Source of the DNA: Flavobacterium sp.
Lineage (GTDB): Bacteria; Bacteroidota; Bacteroidia; Flavobacteriales; Flavobacteriaceae
Direction of reading: 5' to 3'
NCBI GenBank assembly: GCA_016721735.1
Contig: JADKHM010000007.1
Coordinates: 35,348 to 99,347, forward strand
DNA: 64,000 bases
In this document: positions 53,360 through 61,370 of the stretch, piece by piece
Layout: every line of letters begins with the position of its first letter
Position numbering within the stretch: the stretch's first letter is position 1
The notes under the pieces: model-generated
Database searches by the model: none
Told to the model about the DNA's origin: nothing
Seen by the model: only the letters and a program-made list of their open reading frames with translations
Position numbers and translations under genes: made by a program

Positions 53360-53586
53360 CTGTTTGTTTTTAAAACTGAACAAATTTAGTTTTTTTTAAA
53401 CACCATTTCCAATTAAAGCCGTAAACAATTAGGTATGCAATAGACTGAAAATAGACTGAGCTTTAGATATTACGCGTTACCGTCCGAATCCTATCGCTTG
53501 GTGTTTGTTGATGAAAAAATAATTTTCTATTGAACTTCTTTTTAATAAAAATAAATATATTTACTAAAACATTAAAAGTCAGCACC

Positions 53587-53847
53587 ATGAGAAAGTACTA
53601 CTACGCCTTTTTGTCTATGTTATTTTTGGGCTTTGGAATGGTTTCTTGTTCGAATGAGGAATCCAAGAAGGGAAATGAAGTGGCTTCAAGGCCAACTATC
53701 CTGCAAAATAATGTAGTGCAGATTGGTACCCAACTATGGACGACTAGAAATTTAGATGTGAGTCGGTATAGAAATGGAGATATCATACCGCAAGTTACGG
53801 ACTTAGTGCAATGGGCTACCTACCACAGGTGCTTGGTGTTATTATAA
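53587..53847 (+). CDS. FISUMP-domain lipoprotein, 5' part (frameshifted)
   Basis: From the ATG at 53587: lipoprotein signal MRKYYYAFLSMLFLGFGMVSC (Cys21), then the start of a Fibrobacter succinogenes major paralogous domain (VQIGTQLWTTRNLDVSRYRNGD, IPQVTD, VQWAT). The frame runs into a stop after 86 codons. Just before, the other frame takes over at 53822 with TTGAWCYYNNDP, the next conserved block. About two bases are missing between WAT and TTGAWC. An intact gene would span 53587-54265, about 226 residues. Confidence 0.8.
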   Translation: MRKYYYAFLSMLFLGFGMVSCSNEESKKGNEVASRPTILQNNVVQIGTQLWTTRNLDVSRYRNGDIIPQVTDLVQWATYHRCLVLL

Positions 53848-54265
53848 CAACGACCCAAGAAATGGCGCTGTTTACGGTAAATTATATAATTGGAAAGCGG
53901 TTAGTGACCCACGTGGATTAGCGCCGGTAGGTTATCATATACCCAGTAAAGCGGAATGGACAACCTTGGTTACGTATTTAGGTCAAAATCCCGGTGGCAA
54001 GATGAAATCGACTGCGTTATGGCCCAGTCCCAATACAGACGCAACCAATAGCAGTGGTTTTACGGCTCTTCCTGCGGGAATTAGAGAAGGTTCCGCCTTG
54101 AGTTGGAGTTTCAATGCTATTGGCACCTATTGTAGCTGGTGGAGTTCTACCGATAACGGAACTATTGGTCCATGGCAGTGCTCGTTAACTTATGCAGGGG
54201 GTAGTGCTTTTATTACCAGTTATGATCGGACTGCTGGTTTGTCTGTTAGGTGCGTTAAGGATTAG
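53822..54265 (+). CDS. FISUMP-domain lipoprotein, 3' part
   Basis: About 147 residues in the other frame: TTGAWCYYNNDPRNGAVYGK, LYNWKAV, LAPVGYHIPSKAEWTTLVTYLG, FTALPAGIRE, YCSWWSST and a final SVRCVKD. These are the ordered hallmarks of the FISUMP domain (a C-type-lectin-like fold). A TTG at 53966 is the only later start and would give a useless fragment. The function of FISUMP lipoproteins is unknown. Confidence 0.8.
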   Translation, partial: TTGAWCYYNNDPRNGAVYGKLYNWKAVSDPRGLAPVGYHIPSKAEWTTLVTYLGQNPGGKMKSTALWPSPNTDATNSSGFTALPAGIREGSALSWSFNAIGTYCSWWSSTDNGTIGPWQCSLTYAGGSAFITSYDRTAGLSVRCVKD

Positions 54266-54345
54266 CGTGTTTGAATTAACAGATTCCAGATTGCGCGGAT
54301 TTAAACCCGAGCATAACGAATTGATGAAGCAATCCACGTTAATGC

Positions 54346-54455
54346 GTTCCTTTTCTTTTATCGCATCCATTTCTTCGCCTGTTCCGAATAAATTTTAAGG
54401 TAGTTGCAGACTTCAATGAGGGTGAGGGGTACGTCGGTACTTTTGTTGCTGAAAT
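54346..54455 (-). pseudogene. Truncated copy of the 62-aa HTH gene
   Basis: 110 bp that match 55223-55332 with two mismatches. It codes for the last third of the protein (NKSTDVPLTLIEVCNYLKIY and EQAKKWMR, stop TAA at 54360-54358). It is cut off 12 bases from the hairpin element at 54467, so the HTH part is missing. Confidence 0.85.
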
Positions 54456-54466
54456 TGCGAAAATTT

Positions 54467-54504
54467 TTTCTTTTGTCTTGATACAAAAGAAACAAAAAAT
54501 CAAG
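54467..54504 (+). repeat. Dispersed hairpin element 2, copy 2
   Basis: Stem TTTCTTTTGT / ACAAAAGAAA (54467-54476, 54483-54492), loop CTTGAT, tail ATCAAG (54499-54504). Confidence 0.9.
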
Positions 54505-54739
54505 CCTCGTATATAAAAAGCTCAAAAACTACCTTGAATCTTCGCTCCGCGCCCCAAGCCGTTCGCCTTGCAGGCTCAACTCGTGGAGCGCTGCCGCTTC
54601 GATTCGGCGTTGTTTTTTACACTTTTTCTATAAGGGCAGGGGTTTTCGTAGAGATTGACGTTTTTGGAGAATTATGACGAAGTAAATCAGATTTTGAGGA
54701 TTTACAACTAGCTTCAGCGGATTTACAATCCGCTATTGT

Positions 54740-54830
54740 TTTCTTTTACCGCACAGATACTATTTTTCATGGGAGTTTGGTGCATCTTCGATGTGTCTTG
54801 ATACAAATCGACGAAGGAGATTCAGCGAAC
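54740..54830 (+). repeat. Dispersed intergenic element 1, copy 3
   Basis: Same ordered blocks as copies 1 and 2: AGTTTGGTGCA, TTGATACAAATCGACG, AAGGAGATTCAGCGAA. It also shares the flanking TTCTTTTACCGCACAGATA with copy 1. Confidence 0.85.
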
Positions 54831-55032
54831 ACCTCTGATAAATTTTAAAGAGGTGAGCTAAAAGAAACAAAAAATATTCATGGGTTTATATTTGTTTTTT
54901 AGAGGTATTCATGAATCTACGATTTCAAGCCTCGTATATAAAAAGCTCAAAAACTACCTTGAATCTTTGCCAGCGCGCCACCTGGCTCCTTCGCTAAAAA
55001 TGTCCACTGGACATTTTCTTAACGCTCGGCCC

Positions 55033-55108
55033 GGTCACTTCCTTCTCCCAACGCTAAAATGCGTTATGTGATTTACGACGCATAAAATATGATGACGGGC
55101 CTGACGGT
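55033..55108 (+). repeat. 76-bp direct repeat, copy 1
   Basis: Matches 55824-55899 with one mismatch. It contains CTTCTCCCAACGCTAAAATG and ATGATGACGGGCCTGACGGT. Confidence 0.92.
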
Positions 55109-55234
55109 ACATTCGACTATTCGGTGATTTTGAACCCTCGATACCGCGGGAACTCAGATACTGCGGATTTAAACCGCGAGTGCAGCGAATTGGCGAGGCA
55201 ATCGGCGCTATTGCATTATTATGTTCCTTTTCTT

Positions 55235-55423
55235 TTATCGCATCCATTTCTTCGCCTGTTCCGAATCAATTTTAAGGTAGTTGCAGACTTCAATGAGGGT
55301 TAGGGGTACGTCGGTACTTTTGTTGCTGAAATCGTAGATTTTCTTCATCAACGAGCGGGCGTATTTTTCCCCTTTTCCGGTGAGTTGACAAATGTCTTTG
55401 GTGTAAACAATCATTCTTTGCAT
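55235..55423 (-). CDS. Small 62-aa HTH-like protein, module 2
   Basis: 62 aa from the ATG at 55423 (MQRMIVYTKDI), chosen because it then equals the module 1 protein (31581-31769) in length and alignment; an ATG at 55447 is also in frame. The region YTKDICQLTGKGEKYARSLM looks like a helix-turn-helix and is followed by PLTLIEVCNYLKIDSEQAKKWM. A truncated copy lies 0.9 kb downstream. An iteron array 130-210 bases upstream is its likely target. Confidence 0.75.
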   Translation of the reverse strand: MQRMIVYTKDICQLTGKGEKYARSLMKKIYDFSNKSTDVPLTLIEVCNYLKIDSEQAKKWMR

Positions 55424-55552
55424 GGTGATGGATTTTGAGTGAAACAATTTTTATCCTTCACGATAAAGCGTATGCCTGTGGTATTTAACGTGTTGAAATT
55501 GCGTTTTCAAAAAATGTGCCAAAACTATTTTGTCTATTTTTGAAGGTACTTT

Positions 55553-55634
55553 GTTCGAGTGTTGTTCGAGTGTTGTTCGAGAATGCTTCGAGAAAACGGC
55601 GTTTTTTAAATAGGTGGTCGAAGGATCCTCGAAG
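55553..55634 (+). promoter_or_regulatory. Iteron-like array with 11-bp spacing
   Basis: GTTCGAG at 55553, 55564 and 55575 and CTTCGAG at 55586, each exactly 11 bp apart; then two TCGAAG cores at 55618 and 55629, again 11 bp apart, in the opposite sense. One site per helical turn suggests cooperative protein binding on one DNA face. Confidence 0.75.
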
Positions 55635-55709
55635 CAAAGTGCTATAACGTTGTTTTGATTTATGATGGCGGGAAGGAAATTGAGGACGTAATCTGCTTAT
55701 CAGTAGTTT

Positions 55710-55747
55710 TTTCTTTTGTCTTGATACAAAAGAAACAAAAAATCAAG
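55710..55747 (+). repeat. Dispersed hairpin element 2, copy 3
   Basis: Stem TTTCTTTTGT / ACAAAAGAAA, loop CTTGAT, tail ATCAAG (55742-55747), same as copy 2. Confidence 0.9.
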
Positions 55748-55823
55748 TCTCCATATTTTATCCTGTAAATCATCACAACCCATTTTCACTATCGCGACCA
55801 CAGCCGTTCGTGCCTCACTCGGT

Positions 55824-55899
55824 GGTCACTCCCTTCTCCCAACGCTAAAATGCGTTATGTGATTTACGACGCATAAAATATGATGACGGGCCTGACGGT
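55824..55899 (+). repeat. 76-bp direct repeat, copy 2
   Basis: Matches 55033-55108 with one mismatch (T to C near the start). Confidence 0.92.
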
Positions 55900-56228
55900 G
55901 CAAACGGCGATTCCGTGATTTTTTGACCCTTGATTTCGGAGGAACCCAGATTGGCTGACATAGGTATGTTTTACTATGCATAAATGAAATGCCTTGTTAA
56001 GTTTTATATTATCTATGTTTCTATGTGGTTGAAAGAAGTACAAGCATGTCTTTTCGTGCCTTTTAACGTTCTTTTGATGCCTTCTCTAACTAAAGGAAGT
56101 CTTTTGCAGTTCTAACTGGTCGTTTACTTTCCTGTCCTTGTTTGTTACAAAATCGCCTTCTATCTTCGTTCAACATTTGGTCTGCAGCCCATTAAAATTT
56201 GAGTATTAATCATTAAAATTTTGAAATC

Positions 56229-56882
56229 ATGGCAACATTCAACAAAGGAATCCTAGGTGGATTCTCAGGTAAAGTAGGAACCATCGTAGGTTCGAATTGG
56301 AGAGGGTTAGACGTCATTCGTAGCCTTCCTAAGAAAACTAGTCGATTGGCAACAGAAAAACAACTGATCGTGCAAGCAAAGTTTAGCTTGATTGCGCATT
56401 TCTTAGCACCCTTAAAGCCCCTATTAAGAACCTATTTCGGACAACCTTCGGGGGAGAAATCTCGATTTAATATGGCGTTTTCGTATCACAACCGCGAAGC
56501 CATTATCGGAACCTATCCCGACTTCGAGCTCGATTACCAGAAAGTAATCATCTGCAAAGGGGATCTACTACAAGTAGAACAACCAGCCGTTAGCGCCCTA
56601 GCGGGTGCCGAATTGAAGTACACTTGGCAAGACAATTCCGGCGAAGGCGAAGCCAAAGCCACCGACATGATCTTGGTGGTGGTATATAACCCAGCACGTG
56701 ATTTGTTTTCCTATAAAGAGCTGGCGGCACAGCGTGATGCGGGTGTTTTCGGACTCGCATTGCCAAACACTTGGGTAGGCGAAACGGTGCACACTTGGCT
56801 TTCGATAGTGAACGCCGCGGAAACAAAGTGGGCGAGTAGTGTGTATTTGGGGGATGGTGGTGATTTAGAGGTTAGTGAATAG
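56229..56882 (+). CDS. DUF6266 family protein (module 2 partner)
   Basis: 217 aa, no signal peptide or membrane helix. The start MATFNKGILGGFSGKVGTIVG, then NWRGLDVIRSLPKK, then FSLIAHFLAPLKPLLRTYFG and FNMAFSYHNREAI is the pattern of DUF6266, frequent in Flavobacterium and Sphingobacteria and often in several copies. The C-terminal half is beta-rich (DMILVVVYNPARDLF, HTWLSIVNAAETKWASSVYLG). It is divergent from the 62-aa HTH gene, as is the 249-aa gene in module 1. The function is unknown. Codon choice seems more GC-rich than in the neighbours, which may point to a separate origin. Confidence 0.8.
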   Translation: MATFNKGILGGFSGKVGTIVGSNWRGLDVIRSLPKKTSRLATEKQLIVQAKFSLIAHFLAPLKPLLRTYFGQPSGEKSRFNMAFSYHNREAIIGTYPDFELDYQKVIICKGDLLQVEQPAVSALAGAELKYTWQDNSGEGEAKATDMILVVVYNPARDLFSYKELAAQRDAGVFGLALPNTWVGETVHTWLSIVNAAETKWASSVYLGDGGDLEVSE

Positions 56883-56977
56883 TAACTAGTAATTAGTAAT
56901 TAGTGAATAGTAATTAAATAGTAATTAGTGAATAGTAATTAGTGAATAGTAATTAGTGAATAGTAATTAGTTATTGG
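56876..56977 (+). repeat. 14-bp tandem repeat AATTAGTGAATAGT
   Basis: About six copies, some shortened (AATTAAATAGT), immediately after the DUF6266 stop codon. Confidence 0.9.
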
Positions 56978-57062
56978 TATCTAGTCATAAGGTTAGTGAT
57001 GTTTGATTTTGACCTCTTGTATCTCACATCTTGCATCATATGTCGTACGTTAATTGAGGGAG

Positions 57063-57098
57063 ACTCCCGATCGCTGTGGTGATTGGGAGTTTTTTTTT
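57063..57098 (+). terminator. Terminator downstream of the DUF6266 gene
   Basis: ACTCCCGATC (57063-57072) pairs with GATTGGGAGT (57081-57090), one G-T pair, followed by nine T. Confidence 0.85.
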
Positions 57099-57234
57099 GT
57101 TTGATTTGTTGGTGAGCACGGATTATAAATTCGCGCTATCTATGATGGGGTAATATCCGCACTATCGGGACGATTATAGTAAAGCGGCAATGCGAAACGC
57201 AGCAATCACCAGAAATTTATCTAAAGAATTGAAT

Positions 57235-57242
57235 TACTTTTG
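57235..57242 (+). promoter_or_regulatory. -7 element TACTTTTG of the potassium cassette
   Basis: Exact TAnnTTTG match 22 bases before the TTG start of the kinase gene. No clear -33 box, so an activator may be needed. Confidence 0.45.
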
Positions 57243-57263
57243 TCATGGTAAAATAATTTAATT

Positions 57264-58340
57264 TTGAGAAAGTTCAAAGCAAAAAAATATTCAATACTGA
57301 TGCAATGCTTCATTAGCATTACGGTAGTTTTTATTGTTTCGATTATTTGCTTTTTTTCTTCAAAATTTGTCGATTACCGAATAACCGCACTAATTCTGTT
57401 GATGTCGGTTTCTATTATAGCAATGCTTTTTGACATTATACCGGTCGTTCTCACGGCACTTTTAAGCGGATTGATTTTGAACTTCTTTTTTATTCAGCCG
57501 CTTTTTACATTTCACATTACCAATACGGAAGATATACTGCTTTTCTTAATTTATATCATTATTGCTTTAGTAAACGCAGTGCTTACATTCAAAATCAGAG
57601 AAGCAGAAAGCAAAGCACGAGATAAAGAAGAGAAAGAAAAAACAATTAAACTTTATAATACGCTACTCAATTCGCTTTCACATGAATTGCGTACACCTAT
57701 ATCAACAATTATTGGAGCTGTTGACACGCTAAAAGAAAACAAACTTTCAGATACAAACAAATCGGAGCTACTCGAAGAAATTGACAAAGCAAGTAGCCGA
57801 CTAAACAGGCAAGTCGAAAATCTACTAAATATGAGTAGGCTAGAAACTGGAATGCTACAACTTAAACAAGATTGGTGCGACATCAACGAACTGATCTATA
57901 CCGTAATTCAAAAAATCACACCTTTAGCGGACAATCACACCATTAGTTTTACTCCAGACGAACAATTACCTTTATTCAAGTTAGATGCGGGGTTGATGGA
58001 AGAAGTGATTCAAAATCTAGTGACAAACGCCATTTTATATACGCCTAAAAATACAATTATTAAAATTGAGGCGTCGCACCAGTCTGATCATTGTGTTGTT
58101 TCTGTTTCTGATAATGGAACTGGATTTCCTGAAAATGAAATGCAATTTGCCTTTGATAAATTTTATCGTGTACCCAACACAAAAACGGGTGGCAGTGGAC
58201 TGGGGTTATCCATCGTAAAAGGATTTGTTGAAGCGCATAACGGTACTGTAACGTTGAAAAACAACGCCGATTCGGGTGCTCAATTTACAGTAATTATTCC
58301 ATCACAAACCTCTTATTTAAACTACCTTAAAAATGAATAA
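57264..58340 (+). CDS. kdpD: KdpD-like sensor histidine kinase (short form)
   Basis: 358 aa from a TTG start (MRKFKAKKYS); no in-frame ATG lies upstream before a stop, and the first ATG inside (57300) would remove the basic N-terminus. Four membrane helices (13-108) form the DUF4118-type membrane domain of KdpD, and HisKA with LLNSLSHELRTP (His140), N-box QNLVTNAILYTP and GGSGLGLSIVKGFVEAHNG follow. The large N-terminal KdpD and Usp domains of E. coli KdpD are missing. It overlaps the response regulator gene by 8 bases. It should sense potassium limitation. Confidence 0.9.
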   Translation: MRKFKAKKYSILMQCFISITVVFIVSIICFFSSKFVDYRITALILLMSVSIIAMLFDIIPVVLTALLSGLILNFFFIQPLFTFHITNTEDILLFLIYIIIALVNAVLTFKIREAESKARDKEEKEKTIKLYNTLLNSLSHELRTPISTIIGAVDTLKENKLSDTNKSELLEEIDKASSRLNRQVENLLNMSRLETGMLQLKQDWCDINELIYTVIQKITPLADNHTISFTPDEQLPLFKLDAGLMEEVIQNLVTNAILYTPKNTIIKIEASHQSDHCVVSVSDNGTGFPENEMQFAFDKFYRVPNTKTGGSGLGLSIVKGFVEAHNGTVTLKNNADSGAQFTVIIPSQTSYLNYLKNE

Positions 58341-59019
58341 AGCGGAAATAGTAGTTATTGATGATGAAGCACCGATACGAAAATTGTTAGAAATAACATT
58401 AGAAAGTAACGGTTATAAAGTATGGTTGGCCGAAACGGGCAAAGAAGGCATTTTGATGGCTGTCAATCATCCGCCTGAATTGATTTTACTTGATATTGGT
58501 TTGCCCGACAAAAGTGGTCACGAAATACTCAAGGAATTACGCACTTGGTACAACAAAGCAATCATTATACTGTCGGTTCAAAACAGCGAAGAAGATATTG
58601 TAAAAGCGCTTGATAACGGAGCGACCGATTATCTGACCAAACCGTTTAGAAGTGCCGAACTTTTGGCTCGGATACGTGCTGTAATTCGACGAAATCAATT
58701 ACAAAACGACAGCAGTATTAGGAACAGTGGTAATTTGCAAATCGATTTTGGGGCTAGAACAATCAAACGAAATAACGAAATGTTAAAACTCACTTCCACC
58801 GAGTTCAACTTATTGTCTCTTTTTATGAAAAATGAAGGTCGCGTTTTAACGCATCAATATATCTTAAAAGAAATTTGGGGTGTTGGCTACCAAACAGAAA
58901 CACAATATTTGCGGGTTTTTGTTGCTACGCTGCGTAAGAAAATAGAAGAAAACCCAAACCAACCCAAATATATCGTTACAGAAAGCGGTGTTGGTTATCG
59001 TTTTACCGAATCTTTATAA
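58333..59019 (+). CDS. kdpE: KdpE-like response regulator (OmpR family)
   Basis: 228 aa. Receiver domain with IVVIDDEAPIRKLLE, phospho-acceptor Asp54 in LILLDIGLPDKSGHE and DYLTKPF, then an OmpR-type winged helix (about 130-227) with LTSTEFNLLSLFMKNEGRVLTHQYIL and VATLRKKIEENPNQPKYIVTE. It is translationally coupled to the kinase. In most bacteria KdpE drives kdpFABC; here the next gene is kup, so that is its probable target. Confidence 0.93.
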   Translation: MNKAEIVVIDDEAPIRKLLEITLESNGYKVWLAETGKEGILMAVNHPPELILLDIGLPDKSGHEILKELRTWYNKAIIILSVQNSEEDIVKALDNGATDYLTKPFRSAELLARIRAVIRRNQLQNDSSIRNSGNLQIDFGARTIKRNNEMLKLTSTEFNLLSLFMKNEGRVLTHQYILKEIWGVGYQTETQYLRVFVATLRKKIEENPNQPKYIVTESGVGYRFTESL

Positions 59020-59105
59020 AATCTTTATACCCAGCCACTACATCTTTATATTCTGCCAATACCATTCTATTGAACTTTGTATCATTAAAATTTTAAAAAA
59101 TTTAA

Positions 59106-61079
59106 ATGATGATTACAACAAAAAATGGAACGGTCAATAAAGTAACTATTGCCTCCCTTTTAGTAGCTCTTGGTATTATTTATGGCGATATTGGTACAAG
59201 TCCACTCTATGTTTTCAAAGCAATAATCGGAACCAGAGCTATTGACCAAATGCTTGTTTATGGTGGTGTTTCTTGTGTATTTTGGACTTTAGTTTTTCAA
59301 ACCACAATCAAATATATTTGGCTGACACTTCAGGCGGACAATCACGGGGAAGGTGGCATTTTTTCTCTTTATGCTTTAGTTAGACGCTATGGAAAAAAAT
59401 TAGTTATTCCCACAATACTTGGTGCAACCACCTTGCTAGCAGACGGAATTATTACACCTCCAATTTCGGTATCATCAGCAATTGAGGGTTTAGGGATGGT
59501 CAAAGGTCTAGAAAACATCATTATTCCAGGAAACCTTTTAACAGTTGGGATTGTAGTGGGGATCATTTCTTTACTTTTCTTTTTCCAACGTTTTGGCACG
59601 CAAGTCATAGGAAAGGCTTTTGGTCCGATTATGACGATTTGGTTTACTATGTTATTGGTTTTTGGCGTAAAAGAAATTATGCACCACACCGATATTCTAC
59701 AGGCATTAAATCCGTATTATGCATACGATTTATTAGCCAATTATCCTCAAGGATTTTGGTTGCTAGGCGCTGTTTTCCTATGTACTACAGGAGCAGAAGC
59801 GCTGTATTCTGATTTAGGTCATTGTGGCATTAAGAACATTCGCATCACGTGGCTTTTTGTAAAAGTAAGTTTAGTTGTTGCCTATTTAGGTCAAGCTGCT
59901 TGGCTAATGCACCAAGGAGAAACGCTGTTAAATGGTAGAAATCCGTTTTTTGAAATCATACCAACTTGGTTTTTACTTCCTAGTATTATCATTGCAACGT
60001 GTGCAACTATTATAGCATCTCAAGCATTAATTTCAGGAAGTTTTACACTAATTAGCGAAGCTATGAATATGAATTTTTGGCCAAGAGTTACGGTGAGACA
60101 ACCTAGCGACAGCAAAGGACAAATTTATATTCCAAGTATCAATATGTTACTTTGGTTTGGTTGTGTTTTGATGATGGTTTATTTTAAAGAAAGTGGGCAT
60201 ATGGAAGCCGCTTACGGATTTTCAATTACCATTACCATGATGATGACCTCCATACTACTGAGCTATTTTATTTACTATCGGTTAAAATGGAATAAAATAT
60301 ATGTCATCCTATTCTTAACTGTTTTTGGAGCTATTGAAATAGCGTTTTTTATAGCCAATGTGGCGAAAATAAAAGAACGTTGGATGTTTTTATTCTTTGA
60401 ATTATTCATTTTTATGGTCATGTATGTTTGGTATTATGCCCGAAAAATTAATAATCGTTTTACCAAATTTGTAGAATTGGGCAAATACAGTCATCAACTT
60501 ACGGAATTGAGTGAAGACGATGCTATTCCGAAATTTGCAACGCATCTGATCTATTTGTCAAAAGCCGATCGAAGACACGAAATAGAAGAAAAAACAATCA
60601 AATCTATTTTTGCAAAAAAACCAAAACGTGCCGATGTATATTGGTTCTTACATATCAATCGTACGGAAGACCCATTTACACTATCGTATGATGTTTCTGA
60701 ATTGGTTGATGATAAGATCATAAAAGTAAACATCAATGTTGGTTTTAGAATACAACCCAAAACCGAGCTCTATTTCAAAAATATAGTGAAAGAGTTAGTC
60801 GCTAACAAAGAGCTCAATTTGCACATTCGCCCAGATGGATCGAGCAAATACAACAACGAACCCGATTTTAAATTTGTCGTCATTGAGAAGTTTTTGTCCA
60901 TCGAAAACGAATTTGCTTTGCGTGAAGGACTTTTATTAAATGGCTATTTCTTTTTGAAACGTTTGGGCGTAAGTGACGAAAAGGCATTTGGATTAGAAAA
61001 ATCGGATGTAGAAATAGAGCAAATTCCGTTGGTTTATCAGCCTATAACGAACATAAAATTAGACCGAGAAAAAAGATAG
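59106..61079 (+). CDS. kup: KUP/HAK/KT-family potassium transporter
   Basis: 657 aa, typical length. It starts with the signature LGIIYGDIGTSPLYVFKA, then ADNHGEGGIFSLYALVRR and TTGAEALYSDLGHCG, about 12 membrane helices up to residue 450, and a cytoplasmic C-terminal domain. Kup proteins import potassium with protons. The gene follows kdpE by 86 bases and precedes two small genes almost without gaps, so the five genes are probably one operon. Confidence 0.96.
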   Translation: MMITTKNGTVNKVTIASLLVALGIIYGDIGTSPLYVFKAIIGTRAIDQMLVYGGVSCVFWTLVFQTTIKYIWLTLQADNHGEGGIFSLYALVRRYGKKLVIPTILGATTLLADGIITPPISVSSAIEGLGMVKGLENIIIPGNLLTVGIVVGIISLLFFFQRFGTQVIGKAFGPIMTIWFTMLLVFGVKEIMHHTDILQALNPYYAYDLLANYPQGFWLLGAVFLCTTGAEALYSDLGHCGIKNIRITWLFVKVSLVVAYLGQAAWLMHQGETLLNGRNPFFEIIPTWFLLPSIIIATCATIIASQALISGSFTLISEAMNMNFWPRVTVRQPSDSKGQIYIPSINMLLWFGCVLMMVYFKESGHMEAAYGFSITITMMMTSILLSYFIYYRLKWNKIYVILFLTVFGAIEIAFFIANVAKIKERWMFLFFELFIFMVMYVWYYARKINNRFTKFVELGKYSHQLTELSEDDAIPKFATHLIYLSKADRRHEIEEKTIKSIFAKKPKRADVYWFLHINRTEDPFTLSYDVSELVDDKIIKVNINVGFRIQPKTELYFKNIVKELVANKELNLHIRPDGSSKYNNEPDFKFVVIEKFLSIENEFALREGLLLNGYFFLKRLGVSDEKAFGLEKSDVEIEQIPLVYQPITNIKLDREKR

Positions 61080-61081
61080 CA

Positions 61082-61354
61082 ATGAAATCCGATTTATCTT
61101 TAGAACTTTACGACAAATATTTCAAACTTAAAAATCGAATCATTGAAGTTGAATTGAAAAATCATTTATTGCTAACAGGAAAATTTATTGGGTTTTTTCG
61201 AGGCAATACAACTTACATTTCAAAATGGCATTTAGTGGAGGCAAATGTACTTTTAGGATTAGATGCTTTTGGGTTTGTGGTTGGGAAAATTATTAATCAA
61301 AAGGACATTTTCAAAATTAGATTTTTGGAAGACAACTCCATTATGAATTTTTAA
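61082..61354 (+). CDS. Small Sm-like fold protein of unknown function
   Basis: 90 aa, starts 2 bases after the kup stop codon. The pattern IIEVELKNHLLLTGKFIGFFRG ... TYISKWHLVEANVLLGLDAFG ... VGKIINQKDIFKIRFL resembles an LSm/Hfq-like five-stranded barrel after a short helix. No trace of the Hfq RNA-binding signature was found. Its tight position in the potassium operon suggests a partner or regulator of Kup. This is inference. Confidence 0.7.
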   Translation: MKSDLSLELYDKYFKLKNRIIEVELKNHLLLTGKFIGFFRGNTTYISKWHLVEANVLLGLDAFGFVVGKIINQKDIFKIRFLEDNSIMNF

Positions 61355-61370
61355 ACAAAACAATACGTTG

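Larger units (their letters stand above)
54266..55234. other. Repeat mosaic without intact genes (969 bp)
   Basis: Contains in order: a 110-bp copy of the 62-aa HTH gene end (54346-54455), hairpin element 2 (54467-54504), a 41-bp repeat (54502-54542, again at 54927-54967), element 1 copy 3 (54740-54830) and a 76-bp repeat (55033-55108). Short plus-strand frames here are by-products of the repeats. Confidence 0.8.
55424..56228. other. Intergenic region of module 2 (805 bp)
   Basis: Contains the 11-bp iteron array (55553-55634), hairpin element 2 copy 3 (55710-55747), the second 76-bp repeat (55824-55899), and an AT-rich promoter-like end with two near-copies of CATTAAAATTT before the DUF6266 gene. 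Confidence 0.75.
56978..57263. other. Non-coding stretch before the potassium cassette
   Basis: Apart from the terminator at 57063-57098 and the -7 box at 57235-57242 nothing is recognised. Confidence 0.5.

Noticed and set aside
54185..54370. 61-codon minus-strand frames starting MDAIKEKE (also 55035-55247)
   Set aside because: Created by the 110-bp duplication in a frame different from the real 62-aa gene.
54880..55071. 63-codon plus-strand frame
   Set aside because: Runs through two repeats; its sequence is a by-product of them.
57264..61079. A complete kdpFABC operon next to kdpDE
   Set aside because: No KdpA, KdpB or KdpC motifs (for example the P-type ATPase DKTGT) are present; the transporter is Kup.
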